A stretch of 64,000 nt of DNA, taken from contig JARGXX010000023.1 of assembly GCA_030374765.1 (NCBI GenBank), positions 1 through 64,000 of the forward strand. Reading direction: 5' to 3'. The position numbers were made by a program, and so were the translations under genes. Positions within the stretch are counted from its first letter, which is position 1, and each line of letters begins with the position of its first letter. The stretch is from Agarophyton chilense (Eukaryota; Rhodophyta; Florideophyceae; Gracilariales; Gracilariaceae). This document shows, piece after piece, positions 43,801 to 53,865 of the stretch. Below the pieces are notes generated by a model. It saw only the letters and a program-made list of their open reading frames with translations, was not told the origin of the DNA and searched no databases.

Positions 43801-45131
43801 ACATGGAGACTTATGCACCAGTTGTTTCGTTCTCTTTGGTTCGCATATTCTTGTATCTGACGTTATGCTTGCGCATGTATGTGGTACAGGTGGATGTGAA
43901 GACTGCGTTTCTCAATGGCGAACTTGAGGAAGATGTGTGGATCATGTCACCTCGAGGTATACCTGGCGTGACTTCACGATGCTTCAAATTGCTCAAGGCT
44001 ATCTATGGACTGAAGCAAGCGCACTTGGCATGGCACAACAAACTATGCGAGGATATGAAAAGCATATGTTTTGAAGAGTTACCGAGTGCACCTTGCGTGT
44101 TTCGCCGCCAAAACGAGAGCAATGAGGATGCGTTCGTGCTAGTTTATGTGGATGACTTGCTAATATTCACAACTTCTGCCATGGAACGTGATGAGATTTT
44201 GGAGGAGCTTAAGTCGTTTTACGAGCTGCGTGTGGCGGACGAAGTGAACTTGTACCTCGGCGTTGAATTCAAATGGACTTTAGATTCAGATGGTCGACCT
44301 GTGTCGCTGTATCTTGGTCAGTCACTGTACACGGAAAGCGTGTTGCGCCGTTTCGGGTTTCAGCGATCCAAGCCGGCATGCACGCCTATGGTAGAATCTT
44401 TTTTTACCGGGTGGACATCTGAGAAAGACAAATCCATCCAGGATACTCAGCTGTACCAGCAGATCATTGGATCGCTTTTGTATTTGGCACTGAGAACTCG
44501 GTTGGATATATTAGCACCCGTCCTAATCTTGGCTCGTTTTCAGAAATCGCCCACGGCCTACTGTCACAAGGCAGCAAAGCGGGTTCTTCGTTACCTTCGC
44601 GGTACAACTGAACATGGTGTGCACTATCACTCTGGCATGGTGAAACTGGAGGCGTACGTTGACTCTGACTACGCTGCGGACACGCGTGATCGCAAGTCAA
44701 TGTCTGGTTTCTTAGTGAAGCTTGGCAAAGCGACATGTATGTTGGGCGCAAGAAAACAGGCTTCGGTGGCGTTGTCTACCGGCGAGGCCGAGTATTATGC
44801 TTTGACGCTTGCGTGTCAGGAGGTCATTTGGTTGAAGCGTGTGCTTAAGGAGATTGGATGGAAAGTGCAAGGTGCTGTGCCCATTCGTTCGGACAACCAG
44901 TGCGCCATTGACTGGGCAACTGGTGAACGCTGTCCGTCGGGTCGCGCTAAGCACATTGACGTTAAGTTGCACTTCGTTCGGGAACTAGTCAAGGATTGTC
45001 ACATCAATGTGACGTACGTTCCAAGTGAAGACAATGATGCGGACTTCTTAACTAAACCACTTGGCCCAGGTCTTCACAACAATAACGCGGACCGTGTTGG
45101 ACTTGGCCGACCAGTCGAGGAGGAGTGTTGA
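40830..45131 (+). CDS. Copia B gag-pol polyprotein, intact
   Basis: 1433 codons from the ATG at 40830 (MSDTEMESESTTG). Gag about residues 1-280, with a basic linker (GKKRGKKKSGR near 220). Knuckle CDFCDRDGHTQDRC near 284. Protease YADSGATVHCF near 362. Integrase zinc domain (WHRRLAHINQRD...CRAC) near 500-535 and core (HSDIVGP, HSDGAEEY, NAIAERINRT) about 555-670. An acidic linker follows. RT has VDVKTAFLNGEL and YVDDLLIF near 1105. RNase H has YVDSDYAADTRDRKS, STGEAEYYAL and KHIDVKLHFVREL. The final codons TGT TGA are the first six bases of the 3' LTR, so pol reads two codons into it. The relic at 7793-9840 is the nearest relative in the window. Confidence 0.96.
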   Translation: MSDTEMESESTTGMKIPRFHGRRGDDYALWRHRLRAACRVKGVWNVVESDSGYSATTEATSDTAIDSARVVAKREKACGIIICALGDAPLRVVMDVDDDPARMLALLDARYASNRTVSRIAVQTQLFRMGYNGQNMSGYVDQYTALFAQLERMGKDAAVPESHKAPMLLASIDPNCTLESTAAALRTKDIAELTWDYVATTLIDEYNAKQVSARPSGRSSRGKKRGKKKSGRHSESTNRTRSSANNEDEESDGHSDIESTARALAAALRSSSFDRSGSSNGHHCDFCDRDGHTQDRCFMNPDNPDNHLPQSILDKLSPQPKRMGGSSGRSASSKSSGKSGKIEIAGATVERTTIVPPNDLSTYADSGATVHCFHSVCAFVPGSLEPCDERTVMLADNTSVVSKQRGEVIIPLDNANIRLSDALLTPALGYNLVSTGCLADKGIESLFGRHSVRLTLESNGFEVGIGDRDKVSRMYTLPQPLGHAGVELALSTKSTETQLWHRRLAHINQRDLQHVHKYADGVPHLCDMEEVCRACRLGKAHKLPFPGHFEHASAVGDIVHSDIVGPLEKSFPEKFQYACTFLDDHSRYVFLGLVMHRSALSDVFVGIAAKFKQLGGVHIKSLHSDGAEEYIALQENLAAEHGLTSFSAPYTPEHNAIAERINRTMVEAARSLLIQADLPECLWPYALKHVIFVRNRVQHSTVNNSPYFLVTGNKPLLKHVRVFGCTAFVLRTPRGPKFESRALEGVYLETLEHGVYKVLVVDNDGTPRIIESRHVTFDESKFPGASSLANYMDDESASDADYSSDMGLCDSIDDESDTFSVDNVEEEVVHDGSSHLIPALRQSESDSGSNEDDAQDSESDDESAADDLDTSANADTEPRYPRRTRRQPLRWFMAGSAHCTSQVKVTTSDEPSLKEAMSASAEERTMWQAAVDEEFSSLESKQTWKPDDSPASQPLPTYVILKVKRNADGSVERFKARVVAGGNHQTYGQDYMETYAPVVSFSLVRIFLYLTLCLRMYVVQVDVKTAFLNGELEEDVWIMSPRGIPGVTSRCFKLLKAIYGLKQAHLAWHNKLCEDMKSICFEELPSAPCVFRRQNESNEDAFVLVYVDDLLIFTTSAMERDEILEELKSFYELRVADEVNLYLGVEFKWTLDSDGRPVSLYLGQSLYTESVLRRFGFQRSKPACTPMVESFFTGWTSEKDKSIQDTQLYQQIIGSLLYLALRTRLDILAPVLILARFQKSPTAYCHKAAKRVLRYLRGTTEHGVHYHSGMVKLEAYVDSDYAADTRDRKSMSGFLVKLGKATCMLGARKQASVALSTGEAEYYALTLACQEVIWLKRVLKEIGWKVQGAVPIRSDNQCAIDWATGERCPSGRAKHIDVKLHFVRELVKDCHINVTYVPSEDNDADFLTKPLGPGLHNNNADRVGLGRPVEEEC

Positions 45132-45798
45132 GGTTTGGTCGACTGTGCCCCCAAGCCCTTTGGAGTGTTGGAAATAGTGGAAAACAAAAAGTGGATTTAA
45201 GCATGGGCACTTTTGGGCACCCTCCGCGGAAAAACGCATATGCGCCTCATCTCAATCTCAACGTGAAACGGCCATCTGATTGGCTACTGCAAATGCCCTC
45301 ATGCAACGTGGTATGGACAAGTGGTCTGGTTCTAATGGGGCGTGTTGGGGCTTCAGCCCAAGTGGAGCGATTTGATTGGACGAGAGCGCTGAATGAGCAC
45401 GGGCTATGCAGTTGGAGAGAATGTGCGAATGTGGGCTGGATACGGGGTTTGGCCGTAACAGCCGAATCTGGGCTGCGCGGGGTGGTTGGCACTGGCGCAC
45501 CACTTTGGATGATTGTTTGAGTTTTTATTTGATATGCTTCATGTTTGAAATTGTTTTGGCGCGCAACTCCTCGTCGCACAGTGGCAAGGTGTGAGAAGTG
45601 GGTGACCCGCCGACGGTCAGCACCGGCGGCGGAACTGCGTGCGAGGTAGATATAGTTTTCAATGACGGTCGCCAACGATCGAAGTAAATTGTCAAGGCTG
45701 ACTACCTTCCTTTGTTTCTCTTCTTTTATTTTTCTCTTCTTCTCGTCTTTTCCCCCTCTTCTTCCTTTTCCTTTACCTAACCTGCGCTCACGTTGTGA
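45126..45798 (+). repeat. 3' LTR of copia B
   Basis: 673 bp, same ends as the 5' LTR. The pol stop codon lies inside its first six bases. Confidence 0.93.
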
Positions 45799-45812
45799 CA
45801 ATGAACATTGAC
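45799..45812. other. 14-nt filler between LTR B and LTR A
   Basis: CAATGAACATTGAC joins the two LTRs. Its reverse complement occurs exactly inside the adjacent LTR A2 (46022-46035); with the next T the match is 15 nt. It looks like a templated insertion made during break repair. Confidence 0.7.
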
Positions 45813-46499
45813 TGTTGGATAGGGAAATGCTGAAGGAAAGGTTGAGGGATGAAAGGTAAGTTCGCCAGCTCTGGCTTGGATTTACTTGGAGGCGCTCAAA
45901 CTTTCACTTATATACTACTTCAAAACGTCAGCTGTCTAGACTCCAACCCAAAGTAAACCCTAGACTACAAAGCAGGGACACTCAATACTACCAATCATAT
46001 TCAAGCATGACATTAACCCTAGTCAATGTTCATTGCAGCGCACAACAAGGCAATGTACAGTGCACAGCCCATAATTACACTGACGTGTGCACAAATTCAA
46101 TATGCCAGCACACACTACTTGCAATCCGCCTCCATACACATTCACGTTCCAGCACAGTACACCAAGTCTCCTGTAATACACATGTCACGTCTCTTCTCCA
46201 AGTACATTCGTTACACCTTGTGAGATGTGTTCATAGTACACCAGCTGGACATATTGAACAGCGTGCACAGTAGTACAAGTAGACCACGTACACACGTGTA
46301 CCACAGACAAACCCAATAGTGCCATACCACTTGTACACACCACATTGCATGTGCACATTTGCAGTAGCCAATCACAGCCCGAGTTCACGTTGAGATCCGA
46401 CTGACACGCATATGCGCTTTTCCAGGGGCACCCTCCAAAACAGCCCATGCTCCCCTGCACTTTTGTTTTTCAGTGACAGCACAGGGTCAACAGCCAACA
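45813..46499 (-). repeat. LTR A2 (copia A type; solo LTR or displaced 5' LTR)
   Basis: 687 bp, same orientation and ends as LTR A1. The flanks (TTGAC on the left, CCCTC on the right) do not match each other or those of A1. It interrupts the family D integrase relic at 46500. It is either the 5' LTR of copia A displaced by copia B, or an independent solo LTR. Confidence 0.9.
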
Positions 46500-48055
46500 C
46501 CCTCGTCCGCGCTTCTCAACTTCTTTTTTGGCATACACTTCGAAGAGGTCACCGGCGGTCAATGGTACGTCATTGATAGTTTTGGACTTAAAGATGCGCT
46601 GTAGCTTGCGACGAGCGAAAAGAAGTTCGCGAGCTTCTGCCACGTCTGCTGTGAGCACATTGTCATTGGGCTTGCCATTGATGGGTTTGGTGAAGCCTTT
46701 TGCCATCTCGAATGCTGACATGATGTCATTGCAATGTAAGTCATTGCCTATTGTTACTGCCATGTAAGCAGAGCGGTCAGCGTTGAAGTATGCCCCTGCT
46801 ACCGACTTGAGCCTCAAGGAAACACTGCGAATGATGTTGTTTTTTACTGAATTGCGTTTTTAGCATGACACAGCATAAAGCGGGATGTGAAGCTGCCTGC
46901 TATGATCTCGGAATACTCAAAGAAGAAACATTTTGTCTCTGCTGATGGATTGTGGGTGCCAGAATTGAGCCACCCAACTTGCCTCGAACCCGGTAACTGC
47001 CTCCTGCATAGACGTGGACTTGACCACGTGAGCAGTAGAGCAGCAAGACACATTGTCTATTGAAGGTAGCACGCAAACTTGATCCAGAAACAAGTGATCA
47101 ATTCATAAGACGTCGTTGAATGCCGTGTTCAACGAGCTGATCGACACCTTTCTCGTTGGAGGTGGAACCGCAGTAGACCGACAGGCTGTGCAATCATTCC
47201 CAATGTCCGCCACGTACTAGGCGATAGTGCGGTTCCACGGCTTGTTGCGCTTTAGCAACAGTTTACATTCTGAAAAACAAGCGTGACCGCAAACATGCGT
47301 GTGCACCTTGTCAATGATAGCCTTCAAATCAGCCTACGGCGACTTCTCGAGCGTAACGGCGGACAGACAGTACAGCGTAGATGCAATGTATCCTCTGGAT
47401 GATGCGAAGAGTTCTACAGGGATATAGAATAAGAAGCCGATATCAACGATTGCCAGAGAATCGTTCGCGCGGTTAGCAACGAAGCACAGAGCCTTCATAA
47501 CAAGATGAACAATGTTCGCCTTGCGGGTGACCTTTGTCCCGAACACCCACTGTGATGATCTTTCGAGCACTAAGTGGGTGATATTTATGCCATTTCAGAG
47601 GTCAGAATTGGCGCGCATGACTATCGAGCGAAGTATGCTGCGGTGCAGCCTTGCATAAAAATCCACACCATACTGACACCTGGTGTGGCCGTTGAGCGAT
47701 GCACGAATCGGTTCAAGTGGAGTGTTGGGAACTAATCGGAGTTCGATAGACAGGTGATGAAGCTCGACTTGTCGGATGGCACTGTACGGTACGCCGTCAT
47801 CTAGGATAGGACCGAGACGGGCGGGCGCGGGATTTGCGGAGACAGCTGCCATCGAACTGGTCAGGGTCGCACAGTTAAATGAGACAGCCTTCTTCGAGGC
47901 ATCATTCTGTTGTCCTTACCTGTTCGACGGCGACGTGTTCAGCGACGAAGCCGAAGAGTCAAGGCAGCGCACATGCGAGGGTAAAGAACCATCCGGGTTT
48001 TGGTTCCTTTTACAGTGGCCAAACTTTCCGCAAATGTCACAAGTATAGGTCATTG
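46500..48055 (-). pseudogene. Retroelement family D relic: zinc knuckle, protease, integrase
   Basis: Read down the minus strand: knuckle CDICGKFGHCKRNQNPDG (about 48025). Protease remnant LGPILDDGVPYSAIRQVEL (about 47780; D-D-G-V). A linker with VDIGFLFYIPVELFASSRGY (about 47410). Integrase zinc domain HTHVCGHACFSECK...CTACRS (about 47310-47200). An integrase core beginning IDHLFLDQVCVL (about 47090) and running through AFEMAKGFTKPINGK to 46500, where LTR A2 cuts it off. There are several stops. Integrase following protease directly is the Ty1/copia order. The 5' half of the same family is at 16891-17690. Confidence 0.65.
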
Positions 48056-48933
48056 AAAGCGCTATACCGTCATCTTGCTGTGTTTATGTAGACAATAGTA
48101 TATGCTCATGTAAATGAACTAAATACGAATGCTAGTCGGAACCGGCGTCAGAGCAGGAGAGTGCTCGCGTGCGCATTACATGGCATCCTGTCACTAGCTG
48201 TCGACATTCATAAGTGACCACTAGAAACACTATTTTCAAGGAGTTTGTGGAACCCGAATTTTGTGTACAGACAAACCGAATAGAACTGTGAAAAGCAGTT
48301 CTTTGACAAGGCTGTAGCCCAGCTGGAGGTCGATGAGAAGGGCTGCGCAGCTGTGGCACCCCTCTTTGAGTCGGCGTGACCACAACAGAAAAACTCAAGC
48401 GCTGAATCGTCTAACATGTGCTACGATAATACCAATGAGATGTAATGTGTGTCTTTTGATCCATATCTCTAATACTGTTGTATTTTAAGGTTCAGTTTGA
48501 TGAACCTTGTTTCTCTTGAAGCCCAAGAACAACACTTCATTATCTTTGATTTCAAACTTCTTCCGTTTATAGCTTTTCATCTACATCATGCTCTTCCAAA
48601 AGGAAGCTTCTTAAATCAGCATCGTTCTTTGCCGCCAAACCTCGAAACTAACCGAAACAAAAGCCTTTCTGACCCTCAAAAATTGGGTTACAATCAAGTA
48701 GGTTCTCTTTACTGAACCTAGGAACAGCTATTATTCTCCACAAGCATAACGCCAACAAACTTTATATTCTTTGTAATTCTAAATGCTTCGAAAAATCCCG
48801 CCTTACATTCATTTCATTTACTTCATCTTCCTTGCTCTGAGGGGTATTTCCATCTTCGCCTTCCTGCTTTTCATTCTTCGTAACTTTATCATCATTTTGA
48901 GATCCATCTTAATAAGCAGGAAGTGGAACCATT
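48056..48933. other. Stretch with no recognised gene
   Basis: The start may hold decayed gag of family D (minus strand). No motif recognised in the rest. Confidence 0.4.
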
Positions 48934-51900
48934 CTACTCTCTAACTTCCTTCGTGAGTGCCACAACGTCCAGAATCTTTCTTGAGAGGGTAGTAAGCTCT
49001 TGCACATAATGCAAAAGAACAACATAAACATTTGTATGTAGTTGTGTGAGCTCTCCAACTTTTCTTCTTTGGTACACAAGAATCACACCAACATGGCGGT
49101 CATCTTTGATTCTGGTCATGTACTGTGACTCCCAATCGTAACCTGAGCCCATTTATCTCCGTGATTAAAGAACTGTAACCGGTTACTTTTTCGTGCGGCA
49201 GCAAGACGTCGTAGGTGTGCGAACTATGTAATCTTTGTCTGATCTGTAATCACACTGCAATGGGGAGTTTATTTGCGATCCATTTTTTGCATGGCACAAC
49301 ATCTCCTAACTAACATCGTGTACAAAGTCGGCAAGAGACTGAACATTATTCAGCGCATGTCGGTATCCATTAAGAGCCCTAAAACGCTCACAAGACAGTA
49401 ATAGATCCTTCCTTTCCATCATTCGCCATGAATTGGAACCATTGACAACAAGCGTTTTCAATACTTGTGTTACGAACTTTTGCTTCCATTTCAAATATAG
49501 CGTAGAGGATCTAAATATCGCCCTTACTTGTGTTGCTCCATTCACTTCCCCTTTTGTCTTAGATTAGAATGCATGCGCTGCGTTCTTAAACAGTTTAAGT
49601 GGCGGAAATGGTCAATTCGTCTACAACTTTTGGTTCCCAACTTTCCAAAAAGGAGAAATTCGATTGGAGCATGTTGTGGGCTGTTGTATCTACGAACGCG
49701 GGATTCTGGATTGGCTCCCCGTTTGCCCAACCTACGAGATATTCAGTAGAATCAATGAGCGCATTAAGACAAATGTCCACTTCTCCATCATCAAAGATTA
49801 TCAAAACCTTGTAAACCATCCGTGTTTTTGCAGTGCATACCTACAAGCACATGTTGAAGTTTAAGACGCACATTTGATGCAAAAATTGCCTAATGTGCTC
49901 TTCGGGAGAGTAATTTCGTAACACAGGATCTCCTGTTCTTCTTATGATCAATACATCGGTTGCCATACCTACAACTGTATCAAGACCATTATGTGATACC
50001 TTCGTCTTAGTTTCTCGTGCGGTCAGTCCGTGTAACGACTCATTGAGTTCGATCCCAGTGACGTTCTGAGCGCCCAGTTTAGAAAGCGTTTCATGCAGTT
50101 CAAGAAGGCCAAGCAGAGTTACTCCATCTGGAGAACAAGCGACGTAGTCGTTTCCCTTTCTAACTAGCATTCCAACCTGAAACGTCTTTCTAACGTATAA
50201 CAGAGTGAGAAAAGTTTCGAAGACCGCCCTTTCGTTTACAGTTCCATTTTTCGTGGATTCTGCGCTTCGCCCCCCGCTGAACCATGATTACATCATGAAG
50301 GCAAGGTAATCTTAGTACAGGGTCTTTGCCTTCTGGATCCATCTTTAGCTTCTAATTTGCGCTTCGTAGTAGCACACTCCCTGCCAGTGTTCCGGTTACT
50401 CGGAATTGCCGCAACACAAACCAATCAGGGCAACATTGAGCTGTCGTTAGGATAGTATAAGACATCTTAAGCGCGGTTTTGGTCAGATTTTTAAGCGGGC
50501 TTTCATCGAATTAACTTCCAAAGAAAAGAATGTCAAACCTTCCTGGCTTTCGTACTGCCACCAAAAATTTTATGCAATTGGCAAAAATATCCGGAATGTC
50601 GTACAGGAATCGTAGGACGTTTGCAAACGTTTCCGTTCCGTGCTCTCGTACTGCAATTTCATTGGTTTCTGAGATCGGACAGTTTTCGATCTTGCGTAGA
50701 ATGCTGCCGGTCCTGTGGTTGAAGAATCATCAATTACAAAACGTCGAATAGCTGTGTTAATTGCAATAAGTGTCTCATGCAAACGATTCATTGCTAGCTT
50801 TTCAGTGTCGGACTCAAGAGAATCATCTTCGCAATCAACTTGGCAAGCTCTAAAAAGACACAATAAAGATTCGCTAACGAACGGATGACATCTTAAAAGA
50901 TGCTGTGGTATAGCAAAAATAGTGCTGATACCTTTCTTTTTTTGCGAATCTCTAAGATGCTTTTCCTTCCATAGTCACGGTCCGCCGTAACCAACATAAC
51001 TCTTAATGACTGCTCTCCCTGTCCTTCTGTAATGATTACCAGTAGTCCCCGAAGTCCTTGGAAGGCTGAATCATAACTTCGTCTTAATCTCACTCCCAAA
51101 GTTACGCGAAACACTGCGTCGGCTGGCACATCAGCTGCATGTCCCTCACGGTCTGCTTTTCAACTACTGAGAGTTTTGACCTGATTGTCACACGCTCTTG
51201 TCCCGTAAAGCTCTTCATCGAGAGTCGCAAAAAGATGGATTGTAACACAAAAACTTTGCGTGTTTCTTCTAATGCTATGCATTCAAAGGATGTAAGATTT
51301 CTCGTTAAATCTTTCTGAGCTGGGCATGTACTTCCAGAGCTAGGTCGGAGCGTTTGTGAGAATGCCATAATGTTAGGAGACATAAAGCGCACATTCTCCT
51401 TCAAAAGCGCAGCTACTCTACAGTCGCGCATTAGCGACACCGTGTTTTGGAGACTGAAACCAGTACAATGAGAAAACAAAAGAACACCCATGAAACGGTA
51501 CGCCTCTTGTAGCGTGACACGAGCACGACGAATAACATGTAGTAAAATAAGATCATTTATCCAATCAACTGCTTTGCGCAGTATTGGTTTAACAAAAAGC
51601 GTAACAAACTTGAACCTTTCTTCTGGTAGAGGTCTAGCTTCAAATTGTGTTTGAAGATTTGACACAATAAAAAACAGTGTAGCCGAGCTCGCTCACTTAT
51701 GAACGATTCCACAAATTCCTCTTCAAGTAAAAAAATCCGCTCTAGCCGTTTCCTCGTAAGTCCAGTGAGCGTTAGATTTCAATTTGCCAATCTCTGTTGC
51801 TTCTCTACGAGTTCGTCACTTTCCACGACCGTGACTCCCGGCTGCAGCTTTGGTTTGGGCTTTTCGTTTTTCAAAGTGAGCTGTTGCCACCGGTTTGCTA

Positions 51901-52050
51901 ACTTGTGGTCGTTTTTTTCGCTTTATTTTGTGCAATGGGAACATTTAGATCACTTCCGTGAGCAATTTAAGCGTGCGGTTCCTTACTTGTAGTGAAGACA
52001 GGCCTTATTTGTTCATCGAAGCCTGATAATATACTACACCTGATTCATTA
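48934..52050 (-). pseudogene. DDE transposon relic with YqaJ-type nuclease
   Basis: One decayed minus-strand gene in pieces. 51665-51102: helical transposase N-terminal part (WINDLILLHVIRRARVTLQE, SHCTGFSLQNTVSLM, then NLTSFECIALEETRKVFVLQ). 51129-50893: VTLGVRLRRSYD and MLVTADRDYGRKSILEI, matching the second Asp motif of IS4/piggyBac-type DDE transposases. 50863-50570: FVIDDSSTTGPAAFYA. 50170-49841: ACSPDGVTLL, ARETKTKVSH (E-x-K) and IRQFLHQMCV, the catalytic pattern of YqaJ/lambda-exonuclease-like nucleases. 49819-48934: C-terminal parts (WANGEPIQNPAF; YDWESQYMTRIKDDRHVGVI). Numerous frameshifts. No terminal repeats identified. Superfamily not settled. Confidence 0.55.
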
Positions 52051-52556
52051 ATGAAAACCATTTTGCCTGGGCGGTAAGCTGAGAAAGCTGCTTGTCTTCT
52101 TGGTATGTTGTTGTCATTGTTAGCCTCCAGTCTTCACAGAAAATCAAATAGTCAAGGGAGAGCATCATAAGGAGGGTGGCTCCGTTTTTGTGGCAGGTTG
52201 TGCAAAAAGCCAAAAACCTAACGTACTCGTGGAGTTGCAGGCGGATGGGCATTGCCCTTGTGATGATGAGTTTAATTTCGGTGCGTTGCTAGATGTTTTG
52301 AGATCCACATAGTACCATTTGATTGGTTCTGACCATGAAATCTTCGACAGGCGATTCTCTTGTCTTGAGCTCGTGAACGGTGTCCTGGGTTCACTATAGT
52401 GAACCTATTGCGTTTCGGGGCGTTTTCATACATTTGCTTAGGCTCACTCTATTCAACCCTTGGAGTATTAGGTATAAGATGTCTTTTTGACATTTGTTTT
52501 CTCTCAGCTAGCTACAGAAGCTGTTAAGACAACCTTAGAGGCTAAAACTGAGTCGT
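52051..52556. other. Stretch with an 18-bp palindrome
   Basis: The first 200 bp may continue the transposon relic on the minus strand. A perfect palindrome GGTTCACTATAGTGAACC lies at 52388-52405. Nothing else recognised. Confidence 0.4.
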
Positions 52557-52802
52557 ATGCGTCGAAGTATGGACATTGTTTGGACTCAGAAAGCACACAG
52601 ATTTCTGGCAAAAAAACTAAAACTCCTGAAACAACCAGCAAATAACTCTAATGATTGTGCCGCACTTGTTTGCCTGTATGCTTGGGTTATCATCGTTGGA
52701 AAGTCAATTAAATCCTTTTCGAAACAGTCGAAAAATATGAACCATTTTGAAAGTTTAATGACGCGAATAAGAGATATTATAGGAGGGCTCATTGCGCATT
52801 AA
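52557..52802 (+). pseudogene. Possible Ulp1-type cysteine protease remnant (C48)
   Basis: A short frame containing QPANNSNDCAALVCLYAW (near 52640). This resembles the Gln...Asp-Cys-Gly catalytic end of Ulp1/SENP proteases (Q-x-N-x-x-D-C-G-V-F-x-C), with Gly changed to Ala. Hydrophobic helices follow. The His/Asp part is not visible. Such proteases are often carried by DNA transposons, and a DDE relic lies just beside it. A chance match over a short motif cannot be excluded. Confidence 0.3.
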
Positions 52803-53735
52803 TAAAGAATCGAATTATTAGACATAAAAAATACTTTATTTTATGGTCTTATTGTTTGTACGCGGTTCGGCCAAACCCAGAAAGAAGAATGAAATGGTAA
52901 GAGGGCTATATCTCCGTGTTTTGTGATAAGGCAAACTTTTTCTTCTAAGCATCACCACTGTTTTATCTCCCATCGGAGAACTTAATAATCAACGAGGTTG
53001 CGTTACTTTGTGAGGCATACCACAAAGTAAGATCGCCTGGGTGAAGGGATGCTTGGCAGCAGTGCGTGCCTGGAAAATTTGGATGCCTCCAGTTTACTGT
53101 TTTCTTGAATCTGCGTCTGCATGGTCGTGCTTGTGATGGAAGAAGTATTCAAATGTCATCGTTTAACTACCATCTTTGAACTAATTGAACTGTAATGATG
53201 TGCTTTGAGTACATTCTTAGCCCAGATACGCTTTTATGTGCCTGGGATCAAATACGTCAAAGTATTGTCCCGAGACCCCTCTCCATTGGTTCCCTTATGG
53301 CAAATACGTGGGTAAGTACAATCTCTTTCTCTCTGGTCCCATACACAAGCAAAAGACACTAGTTGTCTGTTGACTCATCGGAGTATACATACTTTACGGC
53401 GAAGCTCTCGAGAACTAGTGGTAGAAAACGATTGCTGCAGAGTTTGTGGCTGACGTTTTTTGCCCGAGGCTGATCGATACTCTTATTTGCATCCAGTAGC
53501 CATTGCAGGTTTGAGAAACCTCTAATATATTTCTTTTTTCCTGTCACCATACTCTTATGGTAGATGCAGAAGTTGTTTCGTCGAAGCTACCGACGTTTTA
53601 CTGTTGCGGTGTCGCGCTGCTATCGTCTTAAGTACTACTCGTTCTAGTTACTTGGCCTCCAGCCTTCTAGTCACCCAAAATCCAAAATGTAGTGCTGCAC
53701 GGTACCAGTGCTCGTAATTGAGCGTGGTGTAGAAG
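52803..53735. other. Stretch with one short unassigned minus-strand frame
   Basis: A minus-strand frame at 53359-53550 (YIRGFSNLQWLLDANKSID; ESFAVKYVYSDESTD) looks protein-like but belongs to no family I know. The rest has no recognised feature. Confidence 0.35.
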
Positions 53736-53812
53736 CCAAACGTCCGTATCGGACAACAGTGGCCAAACGTCCATCTTGGACCCTCGGGGCCAAACGTCCA
53801 GATCGGACAACA
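53736..53812 (-). repeat. 27-bp tandem repeat in U3 of copia E LTR
   Basis: Three units start at 53736, 53763 and 53790 (CCAAACGTCCRTATCGGACA consensus on the plus strand; the middle one diverged). On the minus strand this is the start of an LTR (TGTTGTCCGATC at 53812), preceded by the polypurine tract GAAGCAGGGGAG (53824-53813). Such arrays in U3 often bind transcription factors. The other LTR end was not found. Confidence 0.7.
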
Positions 53813-53865
53813 CTCCCCTGCTTCCTACAACGAGCTGAATTGTGGAAGACATTATAAGAACTTTC

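Larger units (their letters stand above)
39249..45798 (+). mobile_element. Complete Ty1/copia element B
   Basis: 6550 bp. Two 673-bp LTRs with about 8 differences by hand count (about 1.2 percent), a half-tRNA primer site directly after the 5' LTR, one intact gag-pol frame, and a polypurine tract (GAGGAGGAG) before the 3' LTR. The flanks AGGAG (39244-39248) and CAATG (45799-45803) do not match, so there is no visible target duplication. It looks recent and possibly competent. Confidence 0.93.
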
